Below, one piece after another: positions 1-8,575 of a DNA stretch of 64,000 nt. A program made the position numbers and the translations under genes. The notes beneath the pieces were generated by a model. That model saw nothing but the letters and a program-made list of their open reading frames with translations. It did not search any database and was not told the origin of the DNA. Each line of letters starts with the position of its first letter. Position 1 is the first letter of the stretch. The stretch comes from Embleya scabrispora. Its GTDB lineage: Bacteria > Actinomycetota > Actinomycetes > Streptomycetales > Streptomycetaceae. The DNA lies in assembly GCF_002024165.1 (NCBI RefSeq), contig NZ_MWQN01000001.1, forward strand, positions 5,518,001 to 5,582,000, written 5' to 3'.

Positions 1-329
1 GCCACATCGTACGAACCGAACGGTGCGCCCGGCGGCCAATTGCGCCGGCGCCCAGGTCACAACCCGGCCAATCGCTTGATCCCTACCAGGGTTTGTCGCA
101 AGCTTCGATCCGCACCCGCGCGCTCCCGAACGGGCGGTCGATCGGGCGGTCGGACGGGTCCGTTCGCGGGGCGGGTCGTCGGCGTGGACGATCGGCGGCG
201 GGGCAGACGGTGGGTGGGCCCGGACACGCGGGTCCGACGGGTTGTCGACGGGATCGATGGGTTCGGTGGGATCGAGCGGGTGACCGGGGACGGTCGGGCC
301 CGTTCGCATCCGGGCGGGGAGGAGCAGGG
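1..329. other. No gene seen; upstream region of the first esterase
   Basis: No reading frame here has convincing protein character. The open frames on both strands are Arg/Pro/Gly-rich shadows typical of very GC-rich DNA. The last 15 bases carry a GGGGAGGAG ribosome-binding site for the gene starting at 330. No clear promoter or terminator is visible. Confidence 0.5.
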
Positions 330-1208
330 ATGAGCCTGGACGATTGGCAGTTGCCGCCCGCGCGGGAGGGGCGGCCCGCGCCGGAGGAGTTGGAGGCGCG
401 GCGTCGCGGCACGGCGGCGTACCGCGAGGAACCCGAGGAAGGGGTGGCGGTCGCCCGACGCCTGGTGGGCGGCGTGCCGTGCACGTTCCTGGAGGTGCCG
501 GTCCCGGCGCTGACGCTGCTCTACTTCCACGGTGGCGGCTATCGCATGGGCGACGCCGAGGGCTGGCTGGGGATCGCGTCGCGGATCGCGCTCGCGGCCC
601 GGGCGCGGGTGATCCTGGTCGAGTACCGGCTCGCGCCGGAGGCGCCGTTCCCCGCCGCGCTGCACGACGCGGCGAGCGTGTACGACGCGCTCGTGACGGT
701 GGAGGAGGAGGGCCTGGACGCGGCGCCGTTCGTGGGCGGCGACTCGGCGGGCGGCGGGCTGGCGGCGGCGCTCGCGATCGCGGCCCGGGGTGCGCGGGTG
801 CCGATGCCGGCGGGCCTCGTGCTGTTGTCCGCGTGGTTGGACCTGACGGTGACCAAGCCCACATACGACTCGAACGCGGCCACGGACCTGTTCATCTCGA
901 AGCGGTCGCTGCGCGAGGCCGCCGAGATCTACCTGCAACTGCACGACCCGAGCGACCCGTTGGCCTCCCCGCTGTTCGCCGACCTGTCGGGCCTGCCGCC
1001 GATACTGCTCCTGGCCTCCTGCCACGAGGCCCTGCTCGGCGACACCACGGCATTCGCCTCCCGAGCCGCCGCGGCCGGCGTCCCGGTCCAGGCCCACCTG
1101 GTCCCCGACGTCCCCCACGCCTGGCCCGCCATCGACCCGGAAATCCCCGAATCCACCACGGCCATCGGCACGATAGCCCGATTCCTGACGACGACGTCGG
1201 CGCCCTGA
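330..1208 (+). CDS. Alpha/beta hydrolase (HSL/lipase-esterase family)
   Basis: Predicted cytoplasmic carboxylesterase of the hormone-sensitive-lipase family, 292 residues, usual for the family. An oxyanion-hole HGGGY motif lies near residue 70, the nucleophile elbow GDSAGG near residue 137, and the VPHAW near the C-terminus supplies the catalytic His. The ATG at 330 is chosen because GGGGAGGAG precedes it and homology-like sequence begins just after. The frame is open upstream to position 93, but that part has only Arg/Gly-rich shadow composition. The substrate cannot be told. A second enzyme of the same family lies at 48375-49295. Confidence 0.85.
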   Translation: MSLDDWQLPPAREGRPAPEELEARRRGTAAYREEPEEGVAVARRLVGGVPCTFLEVPVPALTLLYFHGGGYRMGDAEGWLGIASRIALAARARVILVEYRLAPEAPFPAALHDAASVYDALVTVEEEGLDAAPFVGGDSAGGGLAAALAIAARGARVPMPAGLVLLSAWLDLTVTKPTYDSNAATDLFISKRSLREAAEIYLQLHDPSDPLASPLFADLSGLPPILLLASCHEALLGDTTAFASRAAAAGVPVQAHLVPDVPHAWPAIDPEIPESTTAIGTIARFLTTTSAP

Positions 1209-1405
1209 CGCCAAGCCGGGAGCCGGCCGGCCCGGGGCGCGCGGCCGGCCCGGCCCGAGGCCAGGGAAGGCCGGCCCGCGCACCCGAGGCAACGGTGGGC
1301 GGTGGGCGCGACCTTCCCGGAGCCCACCGAGGCCCCACCGCCACCCGGCTCGGCGCGAGGCTCCCGGCGAGGCCGTGTGGCCACGAGCACGGCATGATCG
1401 GAGCC

Positions 1406-2068
1406 GTGAGTTCCATCGAATACGTCCTGCCCCTCGTCGCCCACATCGAGAAGGACGAGCCCCCGGCCCGTACCGACGCCCTCGAGGCCGCCGCGCGGGC
1501 GGTTCTCGTGCTGCTCGCCGACGTGCGCTCCACCGACCCCGAAGGGGACTGGCACGAGGTCGTCGAGGCCTGGCAGGGGCATCGGATCCGCAAGGTGGTG
1601 CGCCGGGCCCGTGGCGGCGAGTGGCGTCGCGCCGGTGCCCTGCCCGGGATCACCGTGGCCCACCGCACCGCCGAGGTCCGGGTGTATCCGCCCATTCCGC
1701 TGGACGGATGGCCCAAGGATCTGGCCAGGTTGCAGGTCTCCGGCACCGACCTGGACGAGCCGGCGCCGCCGCCCGCCGCCGACCCCGGGCAGCCGGTGTT
1801 GTGGTTGAACCCGTCCCTGGAGATGACCGCCGGCAAGGCCATGGCGCAGGTCGGGCACGGCGCGCACATCGCCTGGATGGGGCTCGGTCCGGGTGCGCGA
1901 AAGGAGTGGGCCGCGCGTGACTTCGACCTCGCGGTTCGAGTCGCCGACCCCGCCGCATGGCCCGCGCTCGCCGGCAGCGGCCGGCCCGTGGTGCGCGACG
2001 CGGGCTTCACCGAGATCGCGCCGGGATCGTGCACCGTGGTCGCGGACGTACCGTGGCCGACCCGCTGA
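1406..2068 (+). CDS. Peptidyl-tRNA hydrolase, Pth2-like
   Basis: The C-terminal half carries the Pth2 signature AGKAMAQVGHGAHIAW (about residues 145-160), in which the Lys and surrounding Gly/His residues match archaeal/eukaryotic-type peptidyl-tRNA hydrolases. Such enzymes release peptides from tRNA after premature dissociation from the ribosome. The N-terminal about 110 residues are an actinobacterial extension of unknown role. The GTG at 1406 is the likeliest start; an in-frame ATG at 1394 is an alternative. The gene stands alone, and the next gene downstream is 342 bases away. Confidence 0.75.
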   Translation: MSSIEYVLPLVAHIEKDEPPARTDALEAAARAVLVLLADVRSTDPEGDWHEVVEAWQGHRIRKVVRRARGGEWRRAGALPGITVAHRTAEVRVYPPIPLDGWPKDLARLQVSGTDLDEPAPPPAADPGQPVLWLNPSLEMTAGKAMAQVGHGAHIAWMGLGPGARKEWAARDFDLAVRVADPAAWPALAGSGRPVVRDAGFTEIAPGSCTVVADVPWPTR

Positions 2069-2410
2069 ACGTGGCCCCGCACCGCCCCCGCCGCATCGAG
2101 CGAGGTGACACCGGGTGACGTTGCGTCACCGGGACGGCCGGGCGCGCGGGCCATGTCGCTCCGCGTAGCGCCCGGGATGATCCGTGTACGCTGCAACCGA
2201 GACCCGTACGTGACCGGATCGTCACTGCCCCGGTTCCCGCGGCCCACTACGGTAGGTCACAGGCCGGGCCGACCACCCGGCTCCCGAACCACGTGTCCAG
2301 GTCCCGCCCGGATCCGTCGGTGCCATCCGCTGGGGGACGGGTTCGCCGATCGCTCCGGCCGCCCTGTCTCGCGCGGCTCGGGACACCATGGGCGAGGGGA
2401 CTGCCGGCGC
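2069..2410. other. Intergenic region with a TGACG-N3-CGTCA palindrome
   Basis: No gene is seen in these 342 bases. A perfect 7-base inverted repeat, GGTGACG-TTG-CGTCACC, lies at 2114-2130. Its core TGACG-N3-CGTCA (2116-2128) has the same form as two sites at 7654-7666 and 7686-7698. It could be a regulator site or a weak terminator for the hydrolase gene. The rest presumably holds the promoter of the STAS gene starting at 2411. Confidence 0.4.
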
Positions 2411-2791
2411 GTGACTCTTCAGGTGATCAAGGACGATCTCCAGGGCTGGACCGTGCTGCACGTCCTCGGGGAGGTCGACTACGCCGTCGTCCCCGAACTG
2501 CGTGAACACGTCAGACGCGCGGTCGCCGACGGCGATCATCGGATCGTCCTCGACCTCACCCGGGTCGAATTCCTCGATTCAACCGGCATCGGCACCCTCG
2601 TCGCGGCCCGCCGACTGCTCCGCTCCACCGGCGGCTCGCTGCGGCTGGTGATGCCCGGCAACAACGACCACCACGTCAACCGGGTCTTCACCGCCCTGGG
2701 CCTGCGCCGCCTCTTCGACGTACACCCCGACCTCACCGAAGCCCTGTCCGACGACATCCCCACGGACGAGGACCTGAGCGCCGCCGGCTGA
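2411..2791 (+). CDS. STAS-domain anti-sigma factor antagonist
   Basis: Small cytosolic STAS protein of 126 residues, the size of SpoIIAA/RsbV antagonists. The motif FLDSTGIGTL puts the conserved phosphorylatable Ser at about residue 57. In this family an anti-sigma kinase phosphorylates that Ser and a PP2C phosphatase removes the phosphate, so free antagonist can sequester the anti-sigma factor. The GTG at 2411 is chosen because the STAS fold begins immediately after it; the upstream open frame lacks family character. A PP2C gene lies just beyond on the opposite strand, and a second STAS gene lies on its far side. No anti-sigma kinase is in view. Confidence 0.88.
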   Translation: MTLQVIKDDLQGWTVLHVLGEVDYAVVPELREHVRRAVADGDHRIVLDLTRVEFLDSTGIGTLVAARRLLRSTGGSLRLVMPGNNDHHVNRVFTALGLRRLFDVHPDLTEALSDDIPTDEDLSAAG

Positions 2792-2832
2792 CCGGTTGCC
2801 GGAAAAACACCGAGGCGGCTCCGCCTCCGCTC

Positions 2833-3828
2833 CTACAACACCGCGTCCGCCGCCGTCAGCGTGGCGCCCGCGCCGGGGACGTGGGTCAAACGCGTGGCGA
2901 AGGCCCGGTAGGCGGCGGCCAGTGCCTCGCTGGGGACGCGCCGGTGGCCCAGTACGTCGGCGAACCACCGGGTGAAATCCACGAACAGCGCGTCGTCGTC
3001 CAGGAACAGCGAGACGGCGAGCGTATCGACCGCACTGGCCAGGCCGTCGCGCATGGTGGTGTCCGAGCGTTCGCCCTCGATCGGGGCCAGGGCCGACATG
3101 CCCGCGGCGACCAGCGGGGTGCGCAGCAGGCCGACGCCGTCGTGGGCCGGGTCGGGCAGGTGGCGCAGGCGCGGGGCCGGCGTGGTGACGGTCGGCCAGT
3201 CGGGGCCGGTCAGCATCTCGGCGGCGCGTTCGGCGGTCGGCGCCCAGCCGTTCGCGCCGACGACGCCCGCCCAGCGGCCGTTCGGGCCGAAGCCGGGACC
3301 GCCGACCAGCACCGGCACCCCGACCCGGCGGGCCACCTCCACCATCGCCCGCGCACCCGGCAGCGCGGTGGAGACCGTACAGCTCAGCACCACCGAACCG
3401 GCACCCGAGTCGGGCACCACCCGGGCCAGTTCGCCCGCACCCGTACCCGGCGGCAACACCGTGGTGTCGATACCGCGCAGCCGCAACAGCGCGGCCAGGA
3501 TCCGGGACGCGAGCCCGTGCCAGTCGCCCTGCGCGCAGCACACCACGATGCGGGTCTGCGAGCGCGGGCGCGCCGTCGCGTCCGCGACCAGGTGCACCAC
3601 CCGCCCGGTGACGTGCGAGGCGGCGTGCTCGCGCGCCACCGTCCACTCGCCCGTCGCCCACCGCTCGCCCACCACGCGCAGCGCCGGGATCACCAGGTGG
3701 GTCAACACCTCCTCGCCCGGTACCCCCCTGCCCAGCAGGTTGCGGACCAGGTTCAGTGCCTCGACTTCGTCGGCCCGGCCCAAGTGTGCGAGGAACAGGT
3801 CGACTTCGTCGGAGACCACGTGCGTCAT
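2833..3828 (-). CDS. Cobalamin-binding protein with CarH-type photoreceptor motif
   Basis: 331 residues. The N-terminal four-helix B12-binding cap (about 1-85) contains W57-x9-E67-H68, the W-x9-EH pattern that in CarH photoreceptors contacts the adenosyl group of adenosylcobalamin. The Rossmann B12 domain (about 90-205) carries GDWHG, placing H104 as the probable lower axial ligand, followed by SVVLSCTVS and GGPGFGP. There is no MerR-type DNA-binding domain. Instead about 100 mostly helical C-terminal residues follow that I do not recognise. Its ATG overlaps the stop of the PP2C gene by 4 bases (ATGA, 3825-3828), so the two are translationally coupled. Inference: a light or B12 sensor feeding a phosphatase rather than DNA. 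Confidence 0.8.
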   Translation of the reverse strand: MTHVVSDEVDLFLAHLGRADEVEALNLVRNLLGRGVPGEEVLTHLVIPALRVVGERWATGEWTVAREHAASHVTGRVVHLVADATARPRSQTRIVVCCAQGDWHGLASRILAALLRLRGIDTTVLPPGTGAGELARVVPDSGAGSVVLSCTVSTALPGARAMVEVARRVGVPVLVGGPGFGPNGRWAGVVGANGWAPTAERAAEMLTGPDWPTVTTPAPRLRHLPDPAHDGVGLLRTPLVAAGMSALAPIEGERSDTTMRDGLASAVDTLAVSLFLDDDALFVDFTRWFADVLGHRRVPSEALAAAYRAFATRLTHVPGAGATLTAADAVL

Positions 3829-5555
3829 GCGCCGTCCGGATGCTCGTCGGGACCGGGACGACCGAGCTCGGCCAGGATCGGCAGCGCCTCGCGGTCGTCC
3901 CGATAGGGGATGTGAATGGCCAACAGCACCACGTCGTCGATCACCGGGGCGTCGCCGAGATGCTCCAGCAGCCGCTGTTCCAGGCGCTCCACCAGCGCCT
4001 CCACCGGCATGCCCGCGCACGAGGCCAGGTCGTGCCGCAACGCCTCCACCCCGTACGCCTCGCCGTCCGCGTCCCGCGCCTCGGTGACCCCGTCGCTGTA
4101 CAGGAGCAGGGTCGACCCGGCCGGCAGCGGCAGTTCCCGCTCGCCGAACACGGTGCCCGGGATGCCCGCCACCAGCGGATCGGTGAGCGCCATCGCGGTG
4201 ACCCGACCCGCCGGGTCCATCCACAGCGGCGGCGGATGCCCCGCGCAGGTCAGCCGGACCCGCGCGGAGCCGTCCGGATGCACCGAGCAGTCCCCGGTGA
4301 TCGCGGTCAGCACCAACGAGGGGTCGCCGAGGGTGAGTTCCGCGTCGAGCAGCGCCATCCGACGCGCGGGAGCGCAGCCCGCGCTCGCCGCCGTGCGCAG
4401 GATCAGCAGCGAGCGCGAACTGAACATGCCCACGGGCGTGCCGCGTCCGCACACGTCGCCGACGGAGAACGCCCACGTGCCGTCGACCGGAGTGGGATGC
4501 ACGGCGTAGAAGTCGCCGCCGAGACCGTTGGTCAACGACACCGGGCGGTAGCGGGCGGCGATCCGCGCGCCGGGCACCTCGGGCAGCGGGCCCGGGACGA
4601 GTGCCCGGGCGAGCAGCAGGGTGCGCCGGTCCTGTTCGACGTACAGCCGCGAGGTGCGCAGGGCCACGCCCACCCGTTCGGCGTAGTCCACCGCGAGTGC
4701 GATCTCCTCCTCGGCGAACGGCTCCGAGGTCGCCGAGCGCACGAACGTCAGTACGGACGGCGCGTCGTCGTCCGTGGGCACCGGGACCACGAGGGCGCAC
4801 CGCGCGTCGACGGCGAGCAGGTCCGCGACCGCCTCGTCCGGCACCAGTCGGCCGAGCAGTTCGCGATCCATCAGCGGATGCAGTTCCTGCCGGCGGGTGC
4901 GCAACACCCGGCCGACGCCCGCCGGGGCCGTCCACGCCGCGCCCAGGCCGGTGGTCACCCGGGCGATCGGGGCGCCGGTGGCGGGCGCGTAGGTGGTGCG
5001 CATCCGGCCGTCCTCCATGCTCGGCACGGACAGCGCGACCCAGTCGGCCAGTTCGGGCGCGGGCAGCGTGGTGACCAGATCGGTCAGCCGGCGCGGGTGG
5101 GTGGTCGCGGACAACACCCGGCCCGCCTCGGCGAGGAAGACCTTGCGCCGCCGCTCGGCCAACAGCGCGTCCTCGCGCCGCCGTTCGGCCGTGGTGTCGC
5201 GGACGTACCAGGCGTAGTGTCCATTGCTCAGCACCGCCCGGCGCCCGTGCACGCGGCGATCGTCGACCTCGCCCCGCCACGTGGTCCCGGTCGCGGGCAG
5301 GGTCGGGAAGGCGGTGCCCACGGCGCAGTCGGGCAACACCCGCCCCGCGGCGGGGTTGACGTGGCACACGGTGCCCTCGGGGGTGAACACGATCACGCCG
5401 GTGTCGCTCTCGTCGAGCACCTCGGCCGGCGACCAGCCGGGCGGCGCCGTCTCGTCGAGGGCGTGCGGCGGCTCGAAGCCGTCGGTCGGCCGAGAGGCGG
5501 CCGACTCCTGCGTGCTGTTGCCCCGCTCGTCACTCGAGGGGCGTGGTCCGGTCAT
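3825..5555 (-). CDS. PAS-GAF-PP2C (SpoIIE/RsbU-type) serine phosphatase
   Basis: 576 residues from the ATG at 5555; an in-frame GTG at 5621 is an alternative. Domains in order are PAS (about 45-125), GAF (about 130-300) and a SpoIIE-type PP2C phosphatase (about 320-545). The metal-binding acidic motifs LGGDFYAV, FSVGDVCGRG and the late DDVVLL are all present, so the enzyme looks active. The role by family is to dephosphorylate a STAS antagonist and release a sigma factor or other target. Its stop overlaps the start of the cobalamin-binding gene (ATGA), and STAS genes lie on both sides. No histidine-kinase-like anti-sigma domain is fused, unlike many Streptomyces paralogues. Confidence 0.9.
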   Translation of the reverse strand: MTGPRPSSDERGNSTQESAASRPTDGFEPPHALDETAPPGWSPAEVLDESDTGVIVFTPEGTVCHVNPAAGRVLPDCAVGTAFPTLPATGTTWRGEVDDRRVHGRRAVLSNGHYAWYVRDTTAERRREDALLAERRRKVFLAEAGRVLSATTHPRRLTDLVTTLPAPELADWVALSVPSMEDGRMRTTYAPATGAPIARVTTGLGAAWTAPAGVGRVLRTRRQELHPLMDRELLGRLVPDEAVADLLAVDARCALVVPVPTDDDAPSVLTFVRSATSEPFAEEEIALAVDYAERVGVALRTSRLYVEQDRRTLLLARALVPGPLPEVPGARIAARYRPVSLTNGLGGDFYAVHPTPVDGTWAFSVGDVCGRGTPVGMFSSRSLLILRTAASAGCAPARRMALLDAELTLGDPSLVLTAITGDCSVHPDGSARVRLTCAGHPPPLWMDPAGRVTAMALTDPLVAGIPGTVFGERELPLPAGSTLLLYSDGVTEARDADGEAYGVEALRHDLASCAGMPVEALVERLEQRLLEHLGDAPVIDDVVLLAIHIPYRDDREALPILAELGRPGPDEHPDGA

Positions 5556-5834
5556 GGCTACGGAATCCCTTGCGTCCGTGCGTTTCGAGCCGGCTCGCGC
5601 CGGCGCTCGCGCAACCTTCACGGTACGACCGCCGAGGTCGGCCGCGGGTGGCTTCCGACGGAATCACACCTATAGGGGAAGACGGTCCACGAGCGACCGA
5701 TCCGGCGAGTAGGGTGCCGATGCGGCCCTGCGTTCCGGGATGGATGTGTAGGTTCGTCCCGGGACGCGCGCATCGTAGCGAGCGGTCGCGTGCCGCGCGA
5801 CCGAACCGACACTCGACCGGGTGGAGTGGTCCCC

Positions 5835-6224
5835 ATGAGCATCGACGATCTCCCGCCGGACGACGTCGATCACACATCGTTCTCGGCCAGACCGTGCGTG
5901 GTGCACACGGCCCTGGAGGCCGATCTCGGCGGCATCGTGTCCGTGCACGGCGACATGGACATGACCGCGGCGCCGGCCTTCCGCCAGGCGGTGGACCGCC
6001 TCGTCGACGAGGGCGCGCGCAGCCTGCGGATCGACCTGTCGGGGGTGCCGTTCATCGACTCGTCGGGCCTGGGCAGCCTGGTCTACGGCTACCGCCGACT
6101 GCGCGACCGGGACGGGGACGTCGTGGTGTGCGGTGTCGGGCCGCAACCGGCGCGGGTGTTGCGAATCACCCATTTGGATCGGATCCTCAGCGTGGAACCG
6201 ACGGGTGTCCTCCGGAACCGGTGA
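5835..6224 (+). CDS. STAS-domain anti-sigma factor antagonist
   Basis: 129 residues. The motif FIDSSGLGSL (Ser76/Ser77) matches the phosphorylation site of SpoIIAA/RsbV proteins. The ATG at 5835 is preceded by GGAGTGG. It is transcribed divergently from the PP2C gene, with 279 bases between the two starts that must hold both promoters. With the STAS gene at 2411 it brackets the PP2C/cobalamin-protein pair. Whether one or both antagonists are substrates of that phosphatase is inference from position only. Confidence 0.88.
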   Translation: MSIDDLPPDDVDHTSFSARPCVVHTALEADLGGIVSVHGDMDMTAAPAFRQAVDRLVDEGARSLRIDLSGVPFIDSSGLGSLVYGYRRLRDRDGDVVVCGVGPQPARVLRITHLDRILSVEPTGVLRNR

Positions 6225-6303
6225 GCACCGAACACCGCTCGCGCTGTCCCCGCGCCCGTCCCACCCCGCGCGGTCCCCGCGCCCGTCCGCTCCGGCGGCG
6301 CAC

Positions 6304-7491
6304 TCACCGGCCCAGGCCGGCCTCCAACTCGCTCGCCGTGCGACTGCGGATCAGGTCGTTGACCGCCTCGCCCGGTCCGACCTGCTCGAACAGCGCCGGC
6401 GGCCGGAAGGTGACGTACATCGTGCGCCGCCCGCCCACCCCCGCGGGCGGCGGCGACGCGTGCAGTACGTCGGCCACGTGCACCGTCACATCGCCCGGCT
6501 CGGTGGGCACCGCGACATAGGGCAGGTTCGACAGCTCCTCCTGCGTCGGTTGCGGGCAGGTGCGCCCGTGCGAGCCCGGGATCGCCTCCAGGTAGCCGGT
6601 CTCGGCGCAGGAGCCGGTCAGTTGGATGCCGATCGCCACCGACGGACACATGATGTGGTGGCCGCCGAGACCGCAGTCGGTGTGCCACGGGATGTTGGCC
6701 AGGCCCTTGAGCCGACCGGCCGGCTTGAGCAGGACGGATACCCCCTCCATCCGGTCCATGGACGCGGCCAGGTCGTCGTGCAGCAGACCGGCCAGCCGGA
6801 CCAGGCGCGGATCGCGGGCCAACGCGCCGATCGGCGCGGAGCGTTCGCTCGCGTAGACGATCCGGCACAGCACCGCCTCGCCCGACTCGGTCTCCGCCCA
6901 CCAGGACCGGTCGTCGTCCGGCCGGGCCTCGGCGGCGAGCCGGTCCACCTCCGCGTTCAGGGCGGCGATCTCGGCGGCGGAGAACACCCCGCGCACCCGC
7001 ATCACCCCGGTCGCCTCGAAGTGTTCGGCGAGTTCCCGATCGGAGCGGTCGAGGGTGAGTTCGGCCGCCGGGTCCACCGGCGCGCCGTGCCGGTCGTACA
7101 GCTCCGGGCCCTCGGGCAGGTAGATCTCGATGCCCTGGTAGAGCGCCCGCAACGCCGGTTCCCAGCGGAACAGGTCGAGCACCGTGCCGCGTTCGGTGTG
7201 CACCTCGCCCGCGATGGCCAGCGCCGCGGCGGTGCGCAGCAGGGTGACCAGGTCGGTCCACGCGTCGGGGGACAGCCGCACCACGCAGCCGGCATCCGGG
7301 TCGATCCCCTCCACCACGCGCAGTCGGGAGTCCTGGGCGCGATAGGTCCACGCGCCGGTGCCGACTCGCAGACCGAGCGGGTCGAGCCCGGCGAGGCCCG
7401 CCTCGGCCCGTTTGCCGTGCGCGCCGATGAGCAATCCGGGGACGATGTCCCGGTGGTACGTTTCCGCGTCGATCCGGTCGTGCCCGAGCAT
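6304..7491 (-). CDS. Phytanoyl-CoA dioxygenase family protein with N-terminal extension
   Basis: 395 residues. The C-terminal half (about 150-370) has a PhyH-type cupin fold with the Fe(II)-binding triad H270-x-D272 (WHTD) and distal H344 (VADVLHAS); an Arg after GVGGR could bind 2-oxoglutarate. The first about 130 residues are not part of PhyH. The stretch from about 70 to 125, ending WEPALRALYQG, resembles SCP2-type sterol/lipid carrier domains, which would suit a lipid hydroxylase; that resemblance is weak and by eye. The gene stands alone. Two identical TGACGGTTCGTCAG sites lie 160-210 bases upstream of its start and may regulate it. Confidence 0.75.
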   Translation of the reverse strand: MLGHDRIDAETYHRDIVPGLLIGAHGKRAEAGLAGLDPLGLRVGTGAWTYRAQDSRLRVVEGIDPDAGCVVRLSPDAWTDLVTLLRTAAALAIAGEVHTERGTVLDLFRWEPALRALYQGIEIYLPEGPELYDRHGAPVDPAAELTLDRSDRELAEHFEATGVMRVRGVFSAAEIAALNAEVDRLAAEARPDDDRSWWAETESGEAVLCRIVYASERSAPIGALARDPRLVRLAGLLHDDLAASMDRMEGVSVLLKPAGRLKGLANIPWHTDCGLGGHHIMCPSVAIGIQLTGSCAETGYLEAIPGSHGRTCPQPTQEELSNLPYVAVPTEPGDVTVHVADVLHASPPPAGVGGRRTMYVTFRPPALFEQVGPGEAVNDLIRSRTASELEAGLGR

Positions 7492-7653
7492 CCTCGCGAC
7501 CTCCTGCGCTGTACGTTGCCGCGCAGTATGCCGGGCCGGAGCGCTGTGTCACCAGAGCGTTGCGCGCTTTGCCCGAAGTCGGCGCGAGCGGCCGGTCGAC
7601 GACCCGCCCCCGGCCGCGACCCGTCGACCGATCGCCTTGTCACACGCGGTCGA

Positions 7654-7699
7654 TGACGGTTCGTCAGCTATTTTGGCCGGATCATTGACGGTTCGTCAG
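7654..7699. promoter_or_regulatory. Paired TGACGGTTCGTCAG operator-like sites
   Basis: Two exact 14-base copies, at 7654-7667 and 7686-7699, start 32 bases apart, about three helical turns. Each contains the palindrome TGACG-N3-CGTCA. They sit upstream of the PhyH-like gene (start 7491, minus strand), and the distal copy overlaps the stop codon of the GntR gene. A related site, TGACG-TTG-CGTCA, lies at 2116-2128. The cognate regulator is unknown. Confidence 0.5.
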
Positions 7700-8439
7700 T
7701 TCTCCGGGGAGGACGCGTCCTCGCGGACTCGGGACACCTGCGGGTAGGCGCGGCGCAGATGCGCGGCCACCGCACCGGCCGCGGCGCGCGGGTCGCGGGC
7801 CACGATCGCGGCCAGGATGGCCCGGTGGTCCGCGCGCAACGCGCCCGTGTCCGGCCCCAGTTCGGCCACCGCCCGGCGCTGGTGCCGGCGGACGGTGTCG
7901 CGCAGCGCGCGCATGAAGGTGGTCACCAGCGCGTTGCCCGACAACTCCGCGATCGTGGTGTGGAACTCGGTGTCCAGTTCGTTGAACCGGTCCGGGGACA
8001 GGTCCGGGTCGTCCATCGCGGCCACGATCGCACTCAGCCGGTCGAGGTCGGCCTCGCCCGCGTGCCGCGCCGCGCCCTCGACCGCCCACGACTCGATCAG
8101 CAGCCGGGCCTCGACCACGTCGTCCACGGCGAAGTTGGCCAGCCCCAGATGCAGCCGGAGTACGCCGGTCAGCGCGGGGCCCGCCGAGCCGGCCAGGACC
8201 GCCCCCGCCTCCGGGCCGCTGCCCGGGCTGGCCACCAGCACCCCCATGGCCTCCAGGACCCGCATCGCCTCGCGCACCGAGGGGCGGCTGACCCCGAGCG
8301 CGGCGGCCAACGCGCGCTCGCCCGGGAGCTTGTCGCCGGCCCGCAGTCGGCCGCTCGTGATCTGCTCCTCGATCTGCGCCACGACCTCCTCGAACGCGCG
8401 TACACGCTTGACCGGACGCCAGTCGGGGCCGTCTGTCAC
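7696..8439 (-). CDS. GntR/FadR-family regulator, likely of the lut operon
   Basis: 247 residues from the GTG at 8439, which has a GAGGAG ribosome-binding site; the frame is open further upstream without family character. The N-terminal winged helix (about 15-75) has the GntR signature LPGERALAAALGVSRPSVREAM. The C-terminal all-helical FCD domain includes FHTTIAELSGN and a DHRAILAAI motif typical of metal/ligand binding in LldR/FadR proteins. It is divergent from lutA, with a GntR-type palindrome between them. By family and position it is expected to repress lactate utilisation until L-lactate is present; that effector is inferred. Confidence 0.85.
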   Translation of the reverse strand: MTDGPDWRPVKRVRAFEEVVAQIEEQITSGRLRAGDKLPGERALAAALGVSRPSVREAMRVLEAMGVLVASPGSGPEAGAVLAGSAGPALTGVLRLHLGLANFAVDDVVEARLLIESWAVEGAARHAGEADLDRLSAIVAAMDDPDLSPDRFNELDTEFHTTIAELSGNALVTTFMRALRDTVRRHQRRAVAELGPDTGALRADHRAILAAIVARDPRAAAGAVAAHLRRAYPQVSRVREDASSPEN

Positions 8440-8530
8440 GGGGGCTCCTCGGATGCGGGCGTCGCGGATCGCGAATCGGGGGGTGTCTTGTGGCCAAGCA
8501 TGCCATGCCCTTAGCGTGAGCACACCACAG

Positions 8531-8545
8531 TGTGGTCAGACCACA
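8531..8545. promoter_or_regulatory. FadR/LldR-type operator in the lut divergent promoter
   Basis: TGTGGTCAGACCACA is a perfect 15-base palindrome around one central base. Its core TGGTCAGACCA fits the T-N-GT-N1-3-AC-N-A consensus of FadR-subfamily GntR regulators. It lies 30 bases before the lutA start and 92 bases before the regulator start, so one dimer could control both. Confidence 0.75.
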
Positions 8546-8575
8546 TGATCCGACAGTCGCGAGGAGGCCGCCCGC

